This document shows, in pieces, positions 17,070 through 26,369 of a stretch of DNA of 40,449 nucleotides. The position numbers and the translations under genes are program-made. The stretch lies in contig JAGLBD010000031.1 of the NCBI GenBank assembly GCA_018260425.1, forward strand, positions 1 through 40,449, in the 5' to 3' direction. This DNA is from Pseudogulbenkiania sp. GTDB lineage: Bacteria > Pseudomonadota > Gammaproteobacteria > Burkholderiales > Chromobacteriaceae. A model generated the notes under the pieces. It made no database searches. It was not told the DNA's origin and was given only the letters and a program-made list of their open reading frames with translations. Position 1 is the first letter of the stretch; each line of letters begins with the position of its first letter.

Positions 17070-18209
17070 TCAAAGTGACAGCATCGTCAGGCGTCCGTTG
17101 CGGCCTTGTACCAGCACGGAGTCGCCCAAGGATACCGGTTGTCCCGTCCAGCCATCGACGTCCATGCGAACGCGGCCGACAATGGCACCGCTTTCATTGG
17201 ACAGCAGATGGGCGTAGCCATCGACATCGGCAACCAGGACATAACGACCCAGCATGACCGGGCCCGAGACATTGCGGTTCTTCAAATCTTCCAGTTTCCA
17301 GACATTACGGCCGCTCGTGCGATCAAAGGCCGAAACCGTACCGTCTTCACCGGTGACATAGACATTTTTCACATCCATCGCGACACCGCGACTGGACGAG
17401 ATTTCCCGCGCCCAGGAAAGATTCCCGGTACGCGCTTCGAAGCAGGCAACACGCCCCTGATACGCTACGGCACACACATCATTGCCGTTCAGTACCGGGC
17501 GGCTGACCACATCGGTGACACGCTCAAGCTCGGTGGCGCCACGCGGATTGGCAACCGCCGATTCCCACAAGGTCGTGCCGGACGCCAGGCTGGTGACCAC
17601 CAGCTTGCCGGCAGGCATGCCGACCATCACCGCTTCGTTACCGACCACCTGCATGGAGCCGGTGTCGCGTACCGTCAGTTGCGGCTGCAAACGCGTCGAC
17701 GACCACAGCAGACTGCCATCCTTGACGCTGATACCCGTCAGGCGGCTGTCATTGGTGCGTACTACGGCGGTGTCGCCACCCACCTGCGCCGCTTCCAGCG
17801 TGACGCTGGTCAACGGCGTTTCCCACAGGGTCTTGCCGGTATGACGGTCGATGGCCAGCAGAGTGCCCTCACCCGTTCCCAGCAAAATACGCTCGCCGGC
17901 GACGGCGGCACCCGAAACCAGCTCCCGTTTCAGCTCGAAACGACTGGTTTCTCGGCCGCTGAGCGCATCCAGCACCAGCACCAGGCCATTGCGGTCGGCA
18001 ACAACCACATTACCCTTGTCATAGACCGGACTGAAGCCGGGAGCAACCTGGCCAAGCCCGGTCGACGTCCACTTGGCCTTGACGGCTTGCAGCGAGGCGA
18101 TGTCGCGCAGCGGTGTCGGCTTGGGTGCGCTCGAGGAATCGAACCAGCTGGCGCAACCCGCCAGCAGTGACGTAGACAACAAGGCAGAGATCAGAAGACG
18201 TTGGCGCAT
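17070..18209 (-). CDS. bamB: Outer membrane assembly lipoprotein BamB
   Basis: BamB is the beta-propeller lipoprotein of the BAM complex, which inserts beta-barrel proteins into the outer membrane. The 379-residue product has a lipoprotein signal ending in LLAGC (Cys near residue 19). Repeated PQQ-type propeller blades follow, for example GTLLAIDRHTGKTLWETPLT and VSAFDRTSGRNVWKLED. GGAGG lies 7 nt before the ATG, inside the end of the yfgM-like gene, which stops 3 bp upstream. Confidence 0.96.
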   Translation of the reverse strand: MRQRLLISALLSTSLLAGCASWFDSSSAPKPTPLRDIASLQAVKAKWTSTGLGQVAPGFSPVYDKGNVVVADRNGLVLVLDALSGRETSRFELKRELVSGAAVAGERILLGTGEGTLLAIDRHTGKTLWETPLTSVTLEAAQVGGDTAVVRTNDSRLTGISVKDGSLLWSSTRLQPQLTVRDTGSMQVVGNEAVMVGMPAGKLVVTSLASGTTLWESAVANPRGATELERVTDVVSRPVLNGNDVCAVAYQGRVACFEARTGNLSWAREISSSRGVAMDVKNVYVTGEDGTVSAFDRTSGRNVWKLEDLKNRNVSGPVMLGRYVLVADVDGYAHLLSNESGAIVGRVRMDVDGWTGQPVSLGDSVLVQGRNGRLTMLSL

Positions 18210-18212
18210 GGA

Positions 18213-18842
18213 TTAGCCTCCGAGGGCTTCAAGTTTGGTCTGGATGAAGGGACGCGACGGCGAGTCGCCAGACAACTTGGCTACTGCCGATTTATACGAA
18301 TCACGAGCCGCAGCGGTGTCACCCTTGGCGAATTGAACATCGCCCTTCAGGTCCAGAAACTCCGCATCGAAGGCCGCGTCATGCTCGCGACCCAGCGCCG
18401 TGAGCGCTGCAGGGTAGTTTTTCTGATCCAGTTCGATCGCCGCCAGACGCAGCAAGGCAACGGATTTCAGGCCCGGTTCGGTAGAATGCTCGACGACCCA
18501 GGAAAGCTGGGTACGGGCAAACGCGGTATCACCCTTGTCATTAGCCACGCGCGCCACCAGCAATGCGGCACGGCTGGCATAGGAGGTCTTGACGTAGTCG
18601 GTTTCGATCGCCGTGACATCCTTGCGCAAGCCGGCGAGGTCACCGGCAATGGCTTTTTTCTCAAGGGCGGAGTACGCCACCGCCGCTTCGCGCGCGAGGC
18701 TTTGTTCGTGAAGGGTCCAGGCTTTGTAACCGACGTAGCCGAGGGCCAGACCGGCCACCACCACGGCAATCCATTTGCCGGTGTGGTTCCAGAAAGCCTT
18801 CATCGAATCAATCTGTTCTTGTTCTTCCAAGTCGAACGCCAT
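18213..18842 (-). CDS. YfgM-like tetratricopeptide membrane protein
   Basis: The 209-residue protein has a short cytoplasmic N-terminus (MAFDLEEQEQIDSMKAFWNH), one membrane span (WIAVVVAGLALGYVGYKAW) and a periplasmic TPR-like helical domain ending in KLEALGG. This is the layout of YfgM, an ancillary SecYEG partner linked to periplasmic chaperones in E. coli. Its position between hisS and bamB is the conserved one. AAGGAGAGG precedes the ATG. Confidence 0.9.
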   Translation of the reverse strand: MAFDLEEQEQIDSMKAFWNHTGKWIAVVVAGLALGYVGYKAWTLHEQSLAREAAVAYSALEKKAIAGDLAGLRKDVTAIETDYVKTSYASRAALLVARVANDKGDTAFARTQLSWVVEHSTEPGLKSVALLRLAAIELDQKNYPAALTALGREHDAAFDAEFLDLKGDVQFAKGDTAAARDSYKSAVAKLSGDSPSRPFIQTKLEALGG

Positions 18843-18860
18843 TGCGCCCTCTCCTTAAGG

Positions 18861-20132
18861 TCAAGCTTTGAGCGCGAGGATGGCACTGGCAAGGCCGTCC
18901 TGCGCTACGGTTTGTTGTTCGGTTTCACGACGCAGCGATTTGAGCTGGGCCGTTCCGTCGCGCACTTCCTGTTCGCCGATGATGACGGCAAACCCGGCGC
19001 CGGACGCATCGGCTTTCTTCATCTGCGACTTGAAACTGGCCTCGCCGCAATGCTGGATCACCGACAGACCGGCATCGCGCAACTGACGCGACACCTTCAG
19101 CGCGGCAACCGCCGCACCCTCGCCCTGCTGGAGCAAGTAGACATCCACGGCCGGTGCAGCTGGCAGCAAGTCGCGGGCCGCCAGCAACAGCAGGATACGT
19201 TCCAGTCCCATGCCGAAACCGATGCCGCTGGCCGGCTTGCCGCCCAGTTGTTCGATCAGGCCGTCGTAACGACCGCCGGCACACACGGTACCCTGCGCGC
19301 CGAGTTCGGTGGTCACCCACTCGAATACCGAGTGGTTGTAGTAGTCCAGACCGCGCACCAGACGATGGTTTTCCACATAGCGGATACCCACGGCATCCAG
19401 CATCTGCTTCCAGCCCTCGTAGTGGGCACGCGATTCTTCGCCCAGATAGTCGGTCAGACGCGGGGCGGCATTGCAGATATCCTGCAAGGCAGGGTTCTTG
19501 GTATCCAGCACCCGCAGCGGGTTGGTATAGAGACGGCGTTTGCCATCCTCGTCAAGCTGTTCGACGAAGCCTTCCAGATAGGCGATCAAGGCCTCGCGGT
19601 GTGCGGCACGCTCAGCCGGATTGCCCAGGGTATTGATCTGCAGCTCGACGCTGTCGGCAATGCCCAGACGACGCCACAGATCGGCACTCAGCATGATCAG
19701 TTCGGCATCGATATCCGGACCGGCAAAGCCCAGCGCTTCGACACCCATCTGGTGGAACTGGCGATAACGCCCTTTCTGCGGACGTTCGTGACGATACATC
19801 TGGCCCAGATACCACAAACGCTGAGTCGCATTGTAGAGCAGGTTGTGCTCGACCACCGCGCGCAGGGTGCCCGCCGTTCCTTCCGGACGCAGCGTCAGGC
19901 TGTCGCCGTTGAGCGAGTCGGTGAAGGTATACATTTCCTTCTCGACGATATCAGTGACTTCACCGATCGAGCGCACGAACAGCCCGGTCTCCTCGACGAT
20001 CGGAGTGCGGATATTCTGATAGCCGTAATCGGACAACAGTCCGCGCAGCACCGTTTCAAGGTATTCCCACTGGGCGGATTCGCCCGGCAGAATGTCATTC
20101 ATGCCCCGGACGGCCTGGATTTTTTGTGCCAT
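18861..20132 (-). CDS. hisS: Histidyl-tRNA synthetase
   Basis: HisS charges tRNA-His with histidine. The 423-residue class II synthetase has motif 1 around [11 protein letters not shown], motif 2 [21 protein letters not shown], the histidine-specific block [15 protein letters not shown], and motif 3 [14 protein letters not shown], followed by a C-terminal anticodon-binding domain. The ATG at 20132 gives the conserved start [19 protein letters not shown]; the 32 codons open upstream are not HisS-like and overlap ispG. The same cluster also holds its paralogue hisZ. Confidence 0.98.
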   Translation of the reverse strand: MAQKIQAVRGMNDILPGESAQWEYLETVLRGLLSDYGYQNIRTPIVEETGLFVRSIGEVTDIVEKEMYTFTDSLNGDSLTLRPEGTAGTLRAVVEHNLLYNATQRLWYLGQMYRHERPQKGRYRQFHQMGVEALGFAGPDIDAELIMLSADLWRRLGIADSVELQINTLGNPAERAAHREALIAYLEGFVEQLDEDGKRRLYTNPLRVLDTKNPALQDICNAAPRLTDYLGEESRAHYEGWKQMLDAVGIRYVENHRLVRGLDYYNHSVFEWVTTELGAQGTVCAGGRYDGLIEQLGGKPASGIGFGMGLERILLLLAARDLLPAAPAVDVYLLQQGEGAAVAALKVSRQLRDAGLSVIQHCGEASFKSQMKKADASGAGFAVIIGEQEVRDGTAQLKSLRRETEQQTVAQDGLASAILALKA

Positions 20133-20172
20133 GTCTGCAGTTTCTTGCTTGAGGTTATTCGGTTGGCCGGAG

Positions 20173-21450
20173 TCACACCGGGCGGATCGGAATCGTGCGG
20201 GACGTTCCCTCGCGCCGCTTGCTGCCACCCACTCCGTAGCGCGTGGTCACATAGTTTTCCACGAGCGCCTTGAATTCTTCGGCAATGCCATCGCCCTTCA
20301 GGGTAATGGCGCGTTCGCCATCGACATAGACCGGTGCCACCGGAACTTCTCCGGTACCCGGCAGGGAAATGCCGATATCGGCCAGCTTCGACTCGCCGGG
20401 GCCATTGACCACGCAGCCCATCACCGCGACCTTCATGTCTTCTACGCCCGGGTATTGCAGACGCCACACCGGCATCTGCTCGCGCAGGAAGGTCTGGATG
20501 CGGTCGGCCAGCTCCTGGAAGAAGGTACTGGTGGTGCGACCGCAGCCCGGACAGGCAGTGACCAGCGGGGTGAAGGAACGCAAGCCCATGGTCTGGAGAA
20601 TCTCCTGCGCAACGACCACTTCACGGGTCCGCGACTCACCGGGCAACGGTGTCAGCGAGATGCGGATCGTATCGCCAATCCCTTCTTGCAACAGCACCGC
20701 CAGCGCAGCGGTCGAGGCGACAATGCCTTTCGATCCCATGCCGGCTTCGGTCAGGCCCAGATGCAGCGGGAAATCGCAGCGACTGCCCAGATCCCGGTAC
20801 ACGGTAATCAGATCCTGGACATGGCTGACCTTGCAGGACAGCAGTATCTTGTCCGGAGACAGCCCCAGATCGATGGCCTTTTCCGCACTTTCCAGCGCCG
20901 AGACGATCAACGCTTCGCGCATCACCGCTTCGGGCGGCAAGGGCTTGGCGAGTTTGCTGTTGGCATCCATCAAGCGAACGGCAAGCGACTGGTCGAGACT
21001 GCCCCAGTTGACGCCGATGCGCACCGGCTTGTCGTACTCGACTGCCGCGCGAATCATGAAGGCGAACTTGTCGTCGCCGCGGGCGCCCTTGCCGACATTG
21101 CCGGGATTGATGCGATATTTGGCCAGCGCCGCGGCACAGTCCGGAAACTCGCGCAGCAGGCGATCGCCATTGAAATGAAAATCGCCGACCAGCGGCACGT
21201 TGCAGCCCATATCGTCAAGACGCTGACGAATTTCCGCGACGCGCGCCGCTGCCTCCGGCGAATTGACGGTAATACGCACCAGTTCGGAACCGGCTTCGGC
21301 CAGTTCGGCCACCTGAAGGGCCGTTGCCTCGGCATCGGCCGTATCGGTATTGGTCATCGACTGCACCGCCACCGGTGCGTCCGAACCTACAACAACATGC
21401 CCCACCCGTACCTGACGAGTGGGGCGTCGCGCGATATTCACGCTATCCAT
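20173..21450 (-). CDS. ispG: 4-hydroxy-3-methylbut-2-enyl diphosphate synthase
   Basis: IspG (GcpE) is the [4Fe-4S] enzyme of the non-mevalonate isoprenoid pathway that reduces MEcPP to HMBPP. The 425-residue product has the TIM-barrel half with [11 protein letters not shown] and the C-terminal half with the cluster ligands CPGCGR near residue 303 and [10 protein letters not shown] near residue 345. Residues 230-290 include the insert typical of proteobacterial forms. The start is the ATG at 21450 with AGGTG upstream. It lies 11 bp after rodZ. Confidence 0.97.
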   Translation of the reverse strand: MDSVNIARRPTRQVRVGHVVVGSDAPVAVQSMTNTDTADAEATALQVAELAEAGSELVRITVNSPEAAARVAEIRQRLDDMGCNVPLVGDFHFNGDRLLREFPDCAAALAKYRINPGNVGKGARGDDKFAFMIRAAVEYDKPVRIGVNWGSLDQSLAVRLMDANSKLAKPLPPEAVMREALIVSALESAEKAIDLGLSPDKILLSCKVSHVQDLITVYRDLGSRCDFPLHLGLTEAGMGSKGIVASTAALAVLLQEGIGDTIRISLTPLPGESRTREVVVAQEILQTMGLRSFTPLVTACPGCGRTTSTFFQELADRIQTFLREQMPVWRLQYPGVEDMKVAVMGCVVNGPGESKLADIGISLPGTGEVPVAPVYVDGERAITLKGDGIAEEFKALVENYVTTRYGVGGSKRREGTSRTIPIRPV

Positions 21451-21461
21451 GACACCTGTAC

Positions 21462-22388
21462 CTACTTGAGTTCTATCTTGGCCGTCGTGTTGCGGATCTT
21501 GTCGCTGAAATCAACAGCCTGGCCATTGTAGTTGATCGTCACCTTGGCGGCGTTACCCAGCACGACACGGAACGGTGCCTGACCGCTGATTTCACGGGTC
21601 GCCCCCGGCTGCAGGGTGCTATACAGCAACTTCTTGCCGCTGGCATCGGTAATCGACACCCAGGCTTCCTCGCTGGTATTCACCACCACCTTGCCCTGGC
21701 TTCCCTGCGGCGCACTAGCCTCCGTGTGCGCTACCGGGGCACTGGCAACGGCCTTGGGAGCGCTTGCCACCACCGCTTTTGGCGCACTGGCGGCAAGCGG
21801 CGCCACCTTGGCGGCCGGCGCACTGGCGACCACCGGTGCCGAGGCTTCGGTCGTCACCGGCATGCTGCTGGCTACCGGGGCCGATGTTTCGGCCATGGAC
21901 TGGGAGGCCATGGCTTCGGAGGCGGCCAGCAGGGCTTGTGACTCCTGTGTGCTTTCATGGTTTTCCCGGCCGGAATAGACCCAGAAAGCCACCGAAACCG
22001 CTACCGCGCCGACCAGCAGCCCGACCATGGCCTTGCCTGAGCCGCCGGAGCTCTCCGACGGGGCTTCAGGTTCGCTTTCGCGCTCTTCGCGCGACAGGTT
22101 GGCCACTTCCTTGACGGCCGACGGAAAATGTCCGTCCAGCGCCGTCATCAACGGAGCCGGATCTATCTCCAGGAAGCGTGCGTAATTGCGCACAAAGCCC
22201 CGGACAAAGGTGGCCCCCGGAAGGGCGTCGAAGTTGTCGTTCTCGATCGCTTCGAGTTGCCTCATCGATAATTTGAGACGGTCGGCGACTTCGCCAAGAC
22301 TCAGGCCGGCCGACTCGCGGGCGGTCCGCAAGGCACTACCGACACTCACTGCAGCAGTCTGAACATTATGTTCGGATTGTTGTTCCAT
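21462..22388 (-). CDS. rodZ: RodZ-like cytoskeletal protein
   Basis: RodZ links MreB filaments to the cell-wall elongation machinery. The 308-residue product has a cytoplasmic Cro/CI-type helix-turn-helix (residues 15-80; [20 protein letters not shown], then [18 protein letters not shown]). One membrane span follows near 120-140 ([19 protein letters not shown]), then a long periplasmic Ala/Ser/Pro/Val linker with many SAP units, then a DUF4115-type beta domain ([20 protein letters not shown]). It starts 2 bp after the pilF stop. Confidence 0.93.
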   Translation of the reverse strand: MEQQSEHNVQTAAVSVGSALRTARESAGLSLGEVADRLKLSMRQLEAIENDNFDALPGATFVRGFVRNYARFLEIDPAPLMTALDGHFPSAVKEVANLSREERESEPEAPSESSGGSGKAMVGLLVGAVAVSVAFWVYSGRENHESTQESQALLAASEAMASQSMAETSAPVASSMPVTTEASAPVVASAPAAKVAPLAASAPKAVVASAPKAVASAPVAHTEASAPQGSQGKVVVNTSEEAWVSITDASGKKLLYSTLQPGATREISGQAPFRVVLGNAAKVTINYNGQAVDFSDKIRNTTAKIELK

Positions 22389-22390
22389 CC

Positions 22391-23134
22391 TCAGGTTCCA
22401 CTCAACAGCTGTTGGGTTTGTCTGGAATCCGGATAGCGCCCCTTGAGCCGGGCTGCCAGTGCTTCTTCCCGGACGCGATTACCACTCAGTCGGGCCAGCC
22501 GGATACCTGTCATCAGGTCCTCTGGTCCGAGCGAATCCATAGTGCCAGTCAACCGGTCATAGTAAAAGGATGCCAGTTTGACGTTCCCGAGCTCGAGATG
22601 CAAGGAGGCCAGCGCCAGTAGCGCAGGGACATAATCCGGCTTGACCGCCAGGGCGGACAGCAGATTGTCATTGGCCTCGGAACGATGTCCGAGCTTGAGG
22701 TTGCAGCGCGCCATATTGACCCAGGCCATGGCCGGGGTCGTGTAAAGAGGGTTGCCGAGCGCACGCTGGAAGTAGACGAGCGAGTCGGCCGCCCGGCCCT
22801 GATCACAAAGGAACAGGCCGTAATTATTATTGCCCGACGCATTGTTCGGGTCGAGTCTCAATGCTTCGCGGTAATCCTTGTCGGCTTCGGCATTCATCCC
22901 CAACAGGGAGTAAACCCACGCCCGCGACAAAAAGCCTTCCGCATAGTCAGGCGCCACCTTGACGGCTTCGTTGGCGGCATCCAGCGCATAACGGTAGCTA
23001 CCGACCTTGGCATATTCAACCGCCAGCTGGGCACGTATCTGCGCCAGTTCCGGCACGGCGTCGGCGGCGATGGCAAATGCATTCAGCGAGCTAGCCATCA
23101 GGCACCCGACCAAGCACATTTGCCAGCGTTTCAT
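22391..23134 (-). CDS. pilF: PilF/PilW-type TPR protein (type IV pilus biogenesis)
   Basis: PilF (called PilW in Neisseria) helps secretin assembly for type IV pili. The 247-residue product has a signal sequence ([20 protein letters not shown]) and about five TPR units, for example [20 protein letters not shown] and [20 protein letters not shown]. The VGC in the signal could be a lipobox, and lipid attachment at that Cys is possible, but the sequence also looks cleavable further on. The ATG at 23134 overlaps the rlmN stop (ATGA) and has GGAGGAAGG upstream. The order rlmN-pilF-rodZ-ispG-hisS is conserved in many proteobacteria. Confidence 0.92.
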   Translation of the reverse strand: MKRWQMCLVGCLMASSLNAFAIAADAVPELAQIRAQLAVEYAKVGSYRYALDAANEAVKVAPDYAEGFLSRAWVYSLLGMNAEADKDYREALRLDPNNASGNNNYGLFLCDQGRAADSLVYFQRALGNPLYTTPAMAWVNMARCNLKLGHRSEANDNLLSALAVKPDYVPALLALASLHLELGNVKLASFYYDRLTGTMDSLGPEDLMTGIRLARLSGNRVREEALAARLKGRYPDSRQTQQLLSGT

Positions 23135-24225
23135 TCTTTGCCTTCCTCCGAAATGCGGATCCATTTTTCCTGACGGCGCGTCTTGTCTTTCACCTGACCG
23201 GCCAATTGCCCGCACGCGGCATCGATATCGTCGCCACGCGTCTTGCGCACCGTCACGACATAGCCGGCTTCCTGCAGGATTTCACGGAAAATCCTGATGG
23301 CGTTGTTGCTCGACCTGTCGTACCCGGAGTTCGGGAACGGATTGAACGGGATCAGGTTGAACTTGCACGGCACATCACGCGTCAGTTCAATCAACTGCCT
23401 TGCATGTTCCGGCCTGTCATTCACACCGTCAAGCATCACGTACTCGAAGGTCACAAAATCCCGCGGGGCCTTGACAAGGTAGCGTTCGCACGCCGCCATC
23501 AATTCTTTCAACGGGTATTTCTTGTTGATCGGCACAATCTCGTCGCGGATGGCATCGTTCGGTGCATGCAAGCTCACCGCCAGCGCCACCGGACAGGCAT
23601 CGCGCAAGCGGTCCATCTGCGGGACGAGGCCCGAGGTAGACAGAGTAACACGACGACGCGACAAACCGTAACCGTAATCATCCAGCATGATCTGCATCGC
23701 CGAGACCACATTGTCGAAGTTGGCCAGCGGCTCGCCCATGCCCATCATCACCACATTGGACACCACCCGCTCATTGCGCGGGGTGATGCCCATCGCCTTG
23801 TTGGCCCACCACAGCTGGCCAATGATTTCGGCGGTCGACAGGTTACGGTTGAAGCCCTGCCGTCCGGTCGAACAGAACGTACACTCCAGGGCACAGCCCA
23901 CCTGGGATGACACGCACAAAGTGCCGCGATCGTCCTCCGGAATGAACACGGTTTCGACACCGTTGCCCGTTCCGACGTCCAGCAGCCACTTGCGGGTACC
24001 ATCCGTTGCCTCCTGCTGCACCATCAATGCCGGCACCCGCACCTCGGCCTTGTCGTGCAGCTTGGCACGCAGGGTCTTGGCGATATCGGTCATCGCATCG
24101 AAATCGTTTTCACCCATCTGATGCATCCAGCGCATGATCTGGCGGGCGCGGAACGGCTTCTCGCCCATCTCGGCAAAGTGGGCCGTCAAGGCATCAAGGT
24201 TGAAGTCGAGCAGGTTGGTTTTCAT
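23131..24225 (-). CDS. rlmN: Dual-specificity 23S rRNA / tRNA methyltransferase RlmN
   Basis: RlmN is a radical SAM enzyme that methylates C2 of A2503 in 23S rRNA and A37 in some tRNAs. The 364-residue product has the cluster motif CALECTFC (Cys-x3-Cys-x2-Cys) near residue 110, [12 protein letters not shown], and the catalytic cysteine in [11 protein letters not shown] near the C-terminus; the other methyl-carrying cysteine region is also present. GAGG lies 8 nt before the ATG. It is the first gene of the cluster after ndk, 64 bp away. Confidence 0.97.
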   Translation of the reverse strand: MKTNLLDFNLDALTAHFAEMGEKPFRARQIMRWMHQMGENDFDAMTDIAKTLRAKLHDKAEVRVPALMVQQEATDGTRKWLLDVGTGNGVETVFIPEDDRGTLCVSSQVGCALECTFCSTGRQGFNRNLSTAEIIGQLWWANKAMGITPRNERVVSNVVMMGMGEPLANFDNVVSAMQIMLDDYGYGLSRRRVTLSTSGLVPQMDRLRDACPVALAVSLHAPNDAIRDEIVPINKKYPLKELMAACERYLVKAPRDFVTFEYVMLDGVNDRPEHARQLIELTRDVPCKFNLIPFNPFPNSGYDRSSNNAIRIFREILQEAGYVVTVRKTRGDDIDAACGQLAGQVKDKTRRQEKWIRISEEGKE

Positions 24226-24289
24226 GGGGGGAACCTCGTGCAGCCAGCGCTGCCCGCCGAAACGGACAACACTGGCCAGTCAAACAGAA

Positions 24290-24715
24290 TCAGCGTGCGC
24301 AGATTTCGGAAGCAGCGAAGAAGTACGCTACTTCGATGGCAGCGTTTTCAGCGCTGTCGGAGCCGTGAACCGCGTTGGCATCGATCGAATCGGCGAAGTC
24401 GGCGCGGATGGTACCGGCGTCGGCTTTCTTCGGATCGGTCGCGCCCATCAGGTCACGGTTCTTGGCAACGGCACCCTCACCTTCCAGCACCTGGATCATG
24501 ACCGGGCCGGACACCATGAAGTCAACCAGATCCTTGAAGAAAGGACGTTCTTTGTGCACGGCGTAGAAGCCTTCGGCTTCGGCGCGGGACAGCTGTTTCA
24601 TCTTGGCAGCGATGACCTTCAGACCGGCGGACTCGAAGCGGTCGTAGATCTTGCCAATGACATTTTTACCAACAGCGTCCGGTTTAACGATGGACAGGGT
24701 GCGTTCAATTGCCAT
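24290..24715 (-). CDS. ndk: Nucleoside diphosphate kinase
   Basis: Ndk moves the terminal phosphate between nucleoside tri- and diphosphates. The 141-residue product has the full family length. It starts [20 protein letters not shown] and has the active-site histidine in [12 protein letters not shown] lies 7 nt before the ATG. It is divergent from the SPOR-domain gene. Confidence 0.98.
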   Translation of the reverse strand: MAIERTLSIVKPDAVGKNVIGKIYDRFESAGLKVIAAKMKQLSRAEAEGFYAVHKERPFFKDLVDFMVSGPVMIQVLEGEGAVAKNRDLMGATDPKKADAGTIRADFADSIDANAVHGSDSAENAAIEVAYFFAASEICAR

Positions 24716-24842
24716 ATAAATCTCCAGTTAATGATGACAACAAGTCTAGAAAAACAAAGCGTATTCTGACCGCGTTGTATTACCCAATTTTTAGGAACCG
24801 GGCATTTTACCAGCCTTTTCAAGGCGATGGTGCACAAAATCA

Positions 24843-25661
24843 ATGGCCATGAAAGAAAATCCGACCCCCGCCCCCGAAGATCGTTACGACGATGACGAAG
24901 ATAGCGGCACGCGCATCAAGACCCGGCTGGCCATTGCGGCCGGTCTGGCCGTGGTCGCGCTGGCTGCAATTCCCTTGCTGGACAGCCTAGGCGGCAAGAA
25001 AGCGGCACCTGCGCCGGTCGCCGAGCCGGCCAGCGGTAAAATCGCCGCCATCGCCCCCGAACCGGCCACCACGGTCGCCAGCGCGCCCGTACCTGACACC
25101 GCCAGCGCCCCGAGCGGCGCTCCGCAAGGTCCCGATCTTGCCAGCACCCCGGGCATGCAGGTCACTCCCGCGGTGAAACTGCCCAGCGGACCGGTCAGCA
25201 CCCAGAGCACCGTGACAAACACCCCGGCCCCCGCCGCACATCCGGTGCAGCAGCATGCAACCCCGGCCAGCCCGGCGCCGCGCAGCAACCCGGCACCGGC
25301 CGTCGCCATCCCCCAGGCAGCACGGACCAGCACGCCCACGGTATCCCGCCCCCAGGCCGACACTGCGGCACAGCCGGCAGCGGTGCGCGAACCGGTCATG
25401 CCCGCGCCCGCCCCTGCCGCCGAGGCACCCAAGGCGCGTCCGTCCGGCAGCTCGCTCGGCTATAACGTACAGCTCGGCCTGTTCAGCAATATGGGCAATG
25501 CCCAGAAAATGGTCGAAGAACTGCGCAGCAAAGGCATCGAGGTGCATACCGAAACCCGCCTTCATCTGGGTCCGTTCCGTTCGCGTGCCGAAGCGGAAGA
25601 AAGCCAGGCCAAACTACGCAGTCTTGGCTACGCACCGTTATTAATACCAGCAGGCAATTGA
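24843..25661 (+). CDS. SPOR-domain cell-envelope protein
   Basis: The 272-residue protein has an acidic cytoplasmic N-terminus, one membrane span near residues 28-48 (TRLAIAAGLAVVALAAIPLL), a very long Pro/Ala/Thr/Ser linker (residues 55-195), and a C-terminal SPOR domain (YNVQLGLFSNMGNAQKMVEE, then HLGPFRSRAEAEESQAKLRS). SPOR domains bind denuded peptidoglycan, mainly at the division site. The layout matches DedD/FtsN-like proteins. Either the ATG at 24843 or the one at 24849 may be used; neither has a strong ribosome-binding site. An AT-rich hairpin follows the stop. Confidence 0.88.
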   Translation: MAMKENPTPAPEDRYDDDEDSGTRIKTRLAIAAGLAVVALAAIPLLDSLGGKKAAPAPVAEPASGKIAAIAPEPATTVASAPVPDTASAPSGAPQGPDLASTPGMQVTPAVKLPSGPVSTQSTVTNTPAPAAHPVQQHATPASPAPRSNPAPAVAIPQAARTSTPTVSRPQADTAAQPAAVREPVMPAPAPAAEAPKARPSGSSLGYNVQLGLFSNMGNAQKMVEELRSKGIEVHTETRLHLGPFRSRAEAEESQAKLRSLGYAPLLIPAGN

Positions 25662-25666
25662 TTTAA

Positions 25667-25694
25667 TTGAAGTTTGATGAAAATCAAATTTCAA
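25667..25694 (+). terminator. 12-bp hairpin with GAAA loop after the SPOR gene
   Basis: TTGAAGTTTGAT (25667-25678) pairs with ATCAAATTTCAA (25683-25694), one G-U, around a GAAA tetraloop. No T-tract follows. It is probably an mRNA 3'-end hairpin or a weak terminator. Confidence 0.5.
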
Positions 25695-25806
25695 CTCAAG
25701 TACGACAACATGACTGACCTTTATCACGTCAAGACATTTGCCTTAAACGTCGCATTTACGAAATCAACCTTCGCTTTAACGGTTCCTTAATGACAAGTAA
25801 CTGACC

Positions 25807-25999
25807 TATGATGCACGCCATGCCTGCTGAGGGCGGAACAGCTACCCGCCACACCATCAGCGATGGTCACTAGGGACTGCCCCCTGACTCGCAAGGGTCT
25901 TGGGTCTCCAGTCACCGAAGAGATACAGGATTGCATCTGTCTCAGGCATAGCCCGCTAGGCGGGCACTCATTCCCGATGCCCGGCCTTGCGCCGGGCAT
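25807..25999 (+). ncRNA. Candidate structured RNA (riboswitch-like or sRNA), class unassigned
   Basis: A -10-like TATGAT (25807-25812) would start an RNA near 25819. Closing helix: ATGCCTG (25820-25826) with CAGGCAT (25943-25949). Inside are GGCGG/CCGCC (25832-25836, 25846-25850); ACCATC-AGC-GATGGT (25853-25867); GACTG/CAGTC (25875-25879, 25909-25913) enclosing GACTC-GCAA-GGGTC (25886-25899, a GNRA loop); and ACAG/CTGT (25925-25928, 25937-25940). Downstream are GCCCGC/GCGGGC (25951-25965) and a terminator-like ATGCCCGGC/GCCGGGCAT (25977-25999). GGCAT of the closing helix can instead pair with ATGCC of the terminator arm, which gives a switch. No convincing ORF is present. CACCGAAG and CTCAGGCA resemble parts of the glycine aptamer, but other conserved glycine elements are not seen. 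Confidence 0.5.
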
Positions 26000-26021
26000 T
26001 GTGCTGTTCGGCGATATTCAC

Positions 26022-26050
26022 TGGTCAGCCCCCGCGACTCCCGCTACAAT
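26022..26050 (+). promoter_or_regulatory. Promoter of the cobalamin operon
   Basis: TGGTCA (26022-26027), a 17-bp spacer and TACAAT (26045-26050). The predicted start near 26057 coincides with the 5' edge of the cobalamin riboswitch. Confidence 0.65.
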
Positions 26051-26054
26051 TCCG

Positions 26055-26213
26055 CCGTTCAGGTGCCAGTTTCAAGACTGGTTGAACGGGAAACAGGTGA
26101 AAGACCTGTGCTGCCCCTGCAACGGTAAGCAAGCGCGGATCCCCAGGCATGCCACTGCGATGGCTCGCGGGAAGGCGGAGGATCAAATCTTGCGAGCCCG
26201 GATACCGGCCTGA
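26055..26213 (+). promoter_or_regulatory. Cobalamin (AdoCbl) riboswitch
   Basis: The leader contains the conserved elements in order: AGGTGCC near 26061, ACGGGAAACAGGTG near 26086, the core CTGCCCCTGCAACGGTAAGC (26111-26130), GCCACTG near 26150, and the closing B12-box-like GAGCCCGGATACCGGCC ending near 26211. Binding of adenosylcobalamin to such an aptamer lowers expression of the downstream genes. It precedes btuB and the whole corrinoid operon, which fits. Confidence 0.93.
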
Positions 26214-26249
26214 ATCTCCTGCGCCCTCGAGGTGCAGGTCATACGACGC

Positions 26250-26355
26250 GCGGCAGGGTGCACGATTGCGGGTAGACGAGCACCCCTGTCCCGTTCCCCC
26301 GTCCCATGTCTCTCCCTGCCGCACCCCCGCAAGCCAGCTGCGCAGCGGGCGCAGC
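26250..26355 (+). promoter_or_regulatory. btuB: Riboswitch expression platform before btuB
   Basis: GCGGCAGGG (26250-26258) complements CCCTGCCGC (26314-26322), and TTGCGGG (26266-26272) complements CCCGCAA (26326-26332). The two pairings cross, so they form a pseudoknot or exclude one another. Another hairpin, GCTGCGC/GCGCAGC (26337-26355), ends 4 nt before the GGAG ribosome-binding site. No T-tract is present, so control is probably at translation initiation. Confidence 0.5.
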
Positions 26356-26369
26356 CCATGGAGAACACG

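Noticed and set aside
18201-20273. 690-codon plus-strand open frame over yfgM and hisS
   Set aside because: Antisense shadow of secure genes; no recognisable domain or ribosome-binding site.
24884-25565. Minus-strand open frames over the SPOR gene
   Set aside because: They mirror the Pro/Ala-rich linker; the plus-strand frame has a membrane span and a clear SPOR domain.
25807-25999. 6S RNA, SRP RNA, tmRNA or guanidine-I riboswitch as identity of the structured RNA
   Set aside because: The fold is multi-branched rather than the rod of 6S RNA, and the conserved SRP and tmRNA sequences are absent. CTAGGG and CCGAAGAGA faintly recall guanidine-I, but its conserved 3' core is not seen.
25863-26213. 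116-codon plus-strand frame over the structured RNA and B12 aptamer
   Set aside because: The sequence is explained by RNA structure and a conserved riboswitch; no ribosome-binding site or protein family is apparent.
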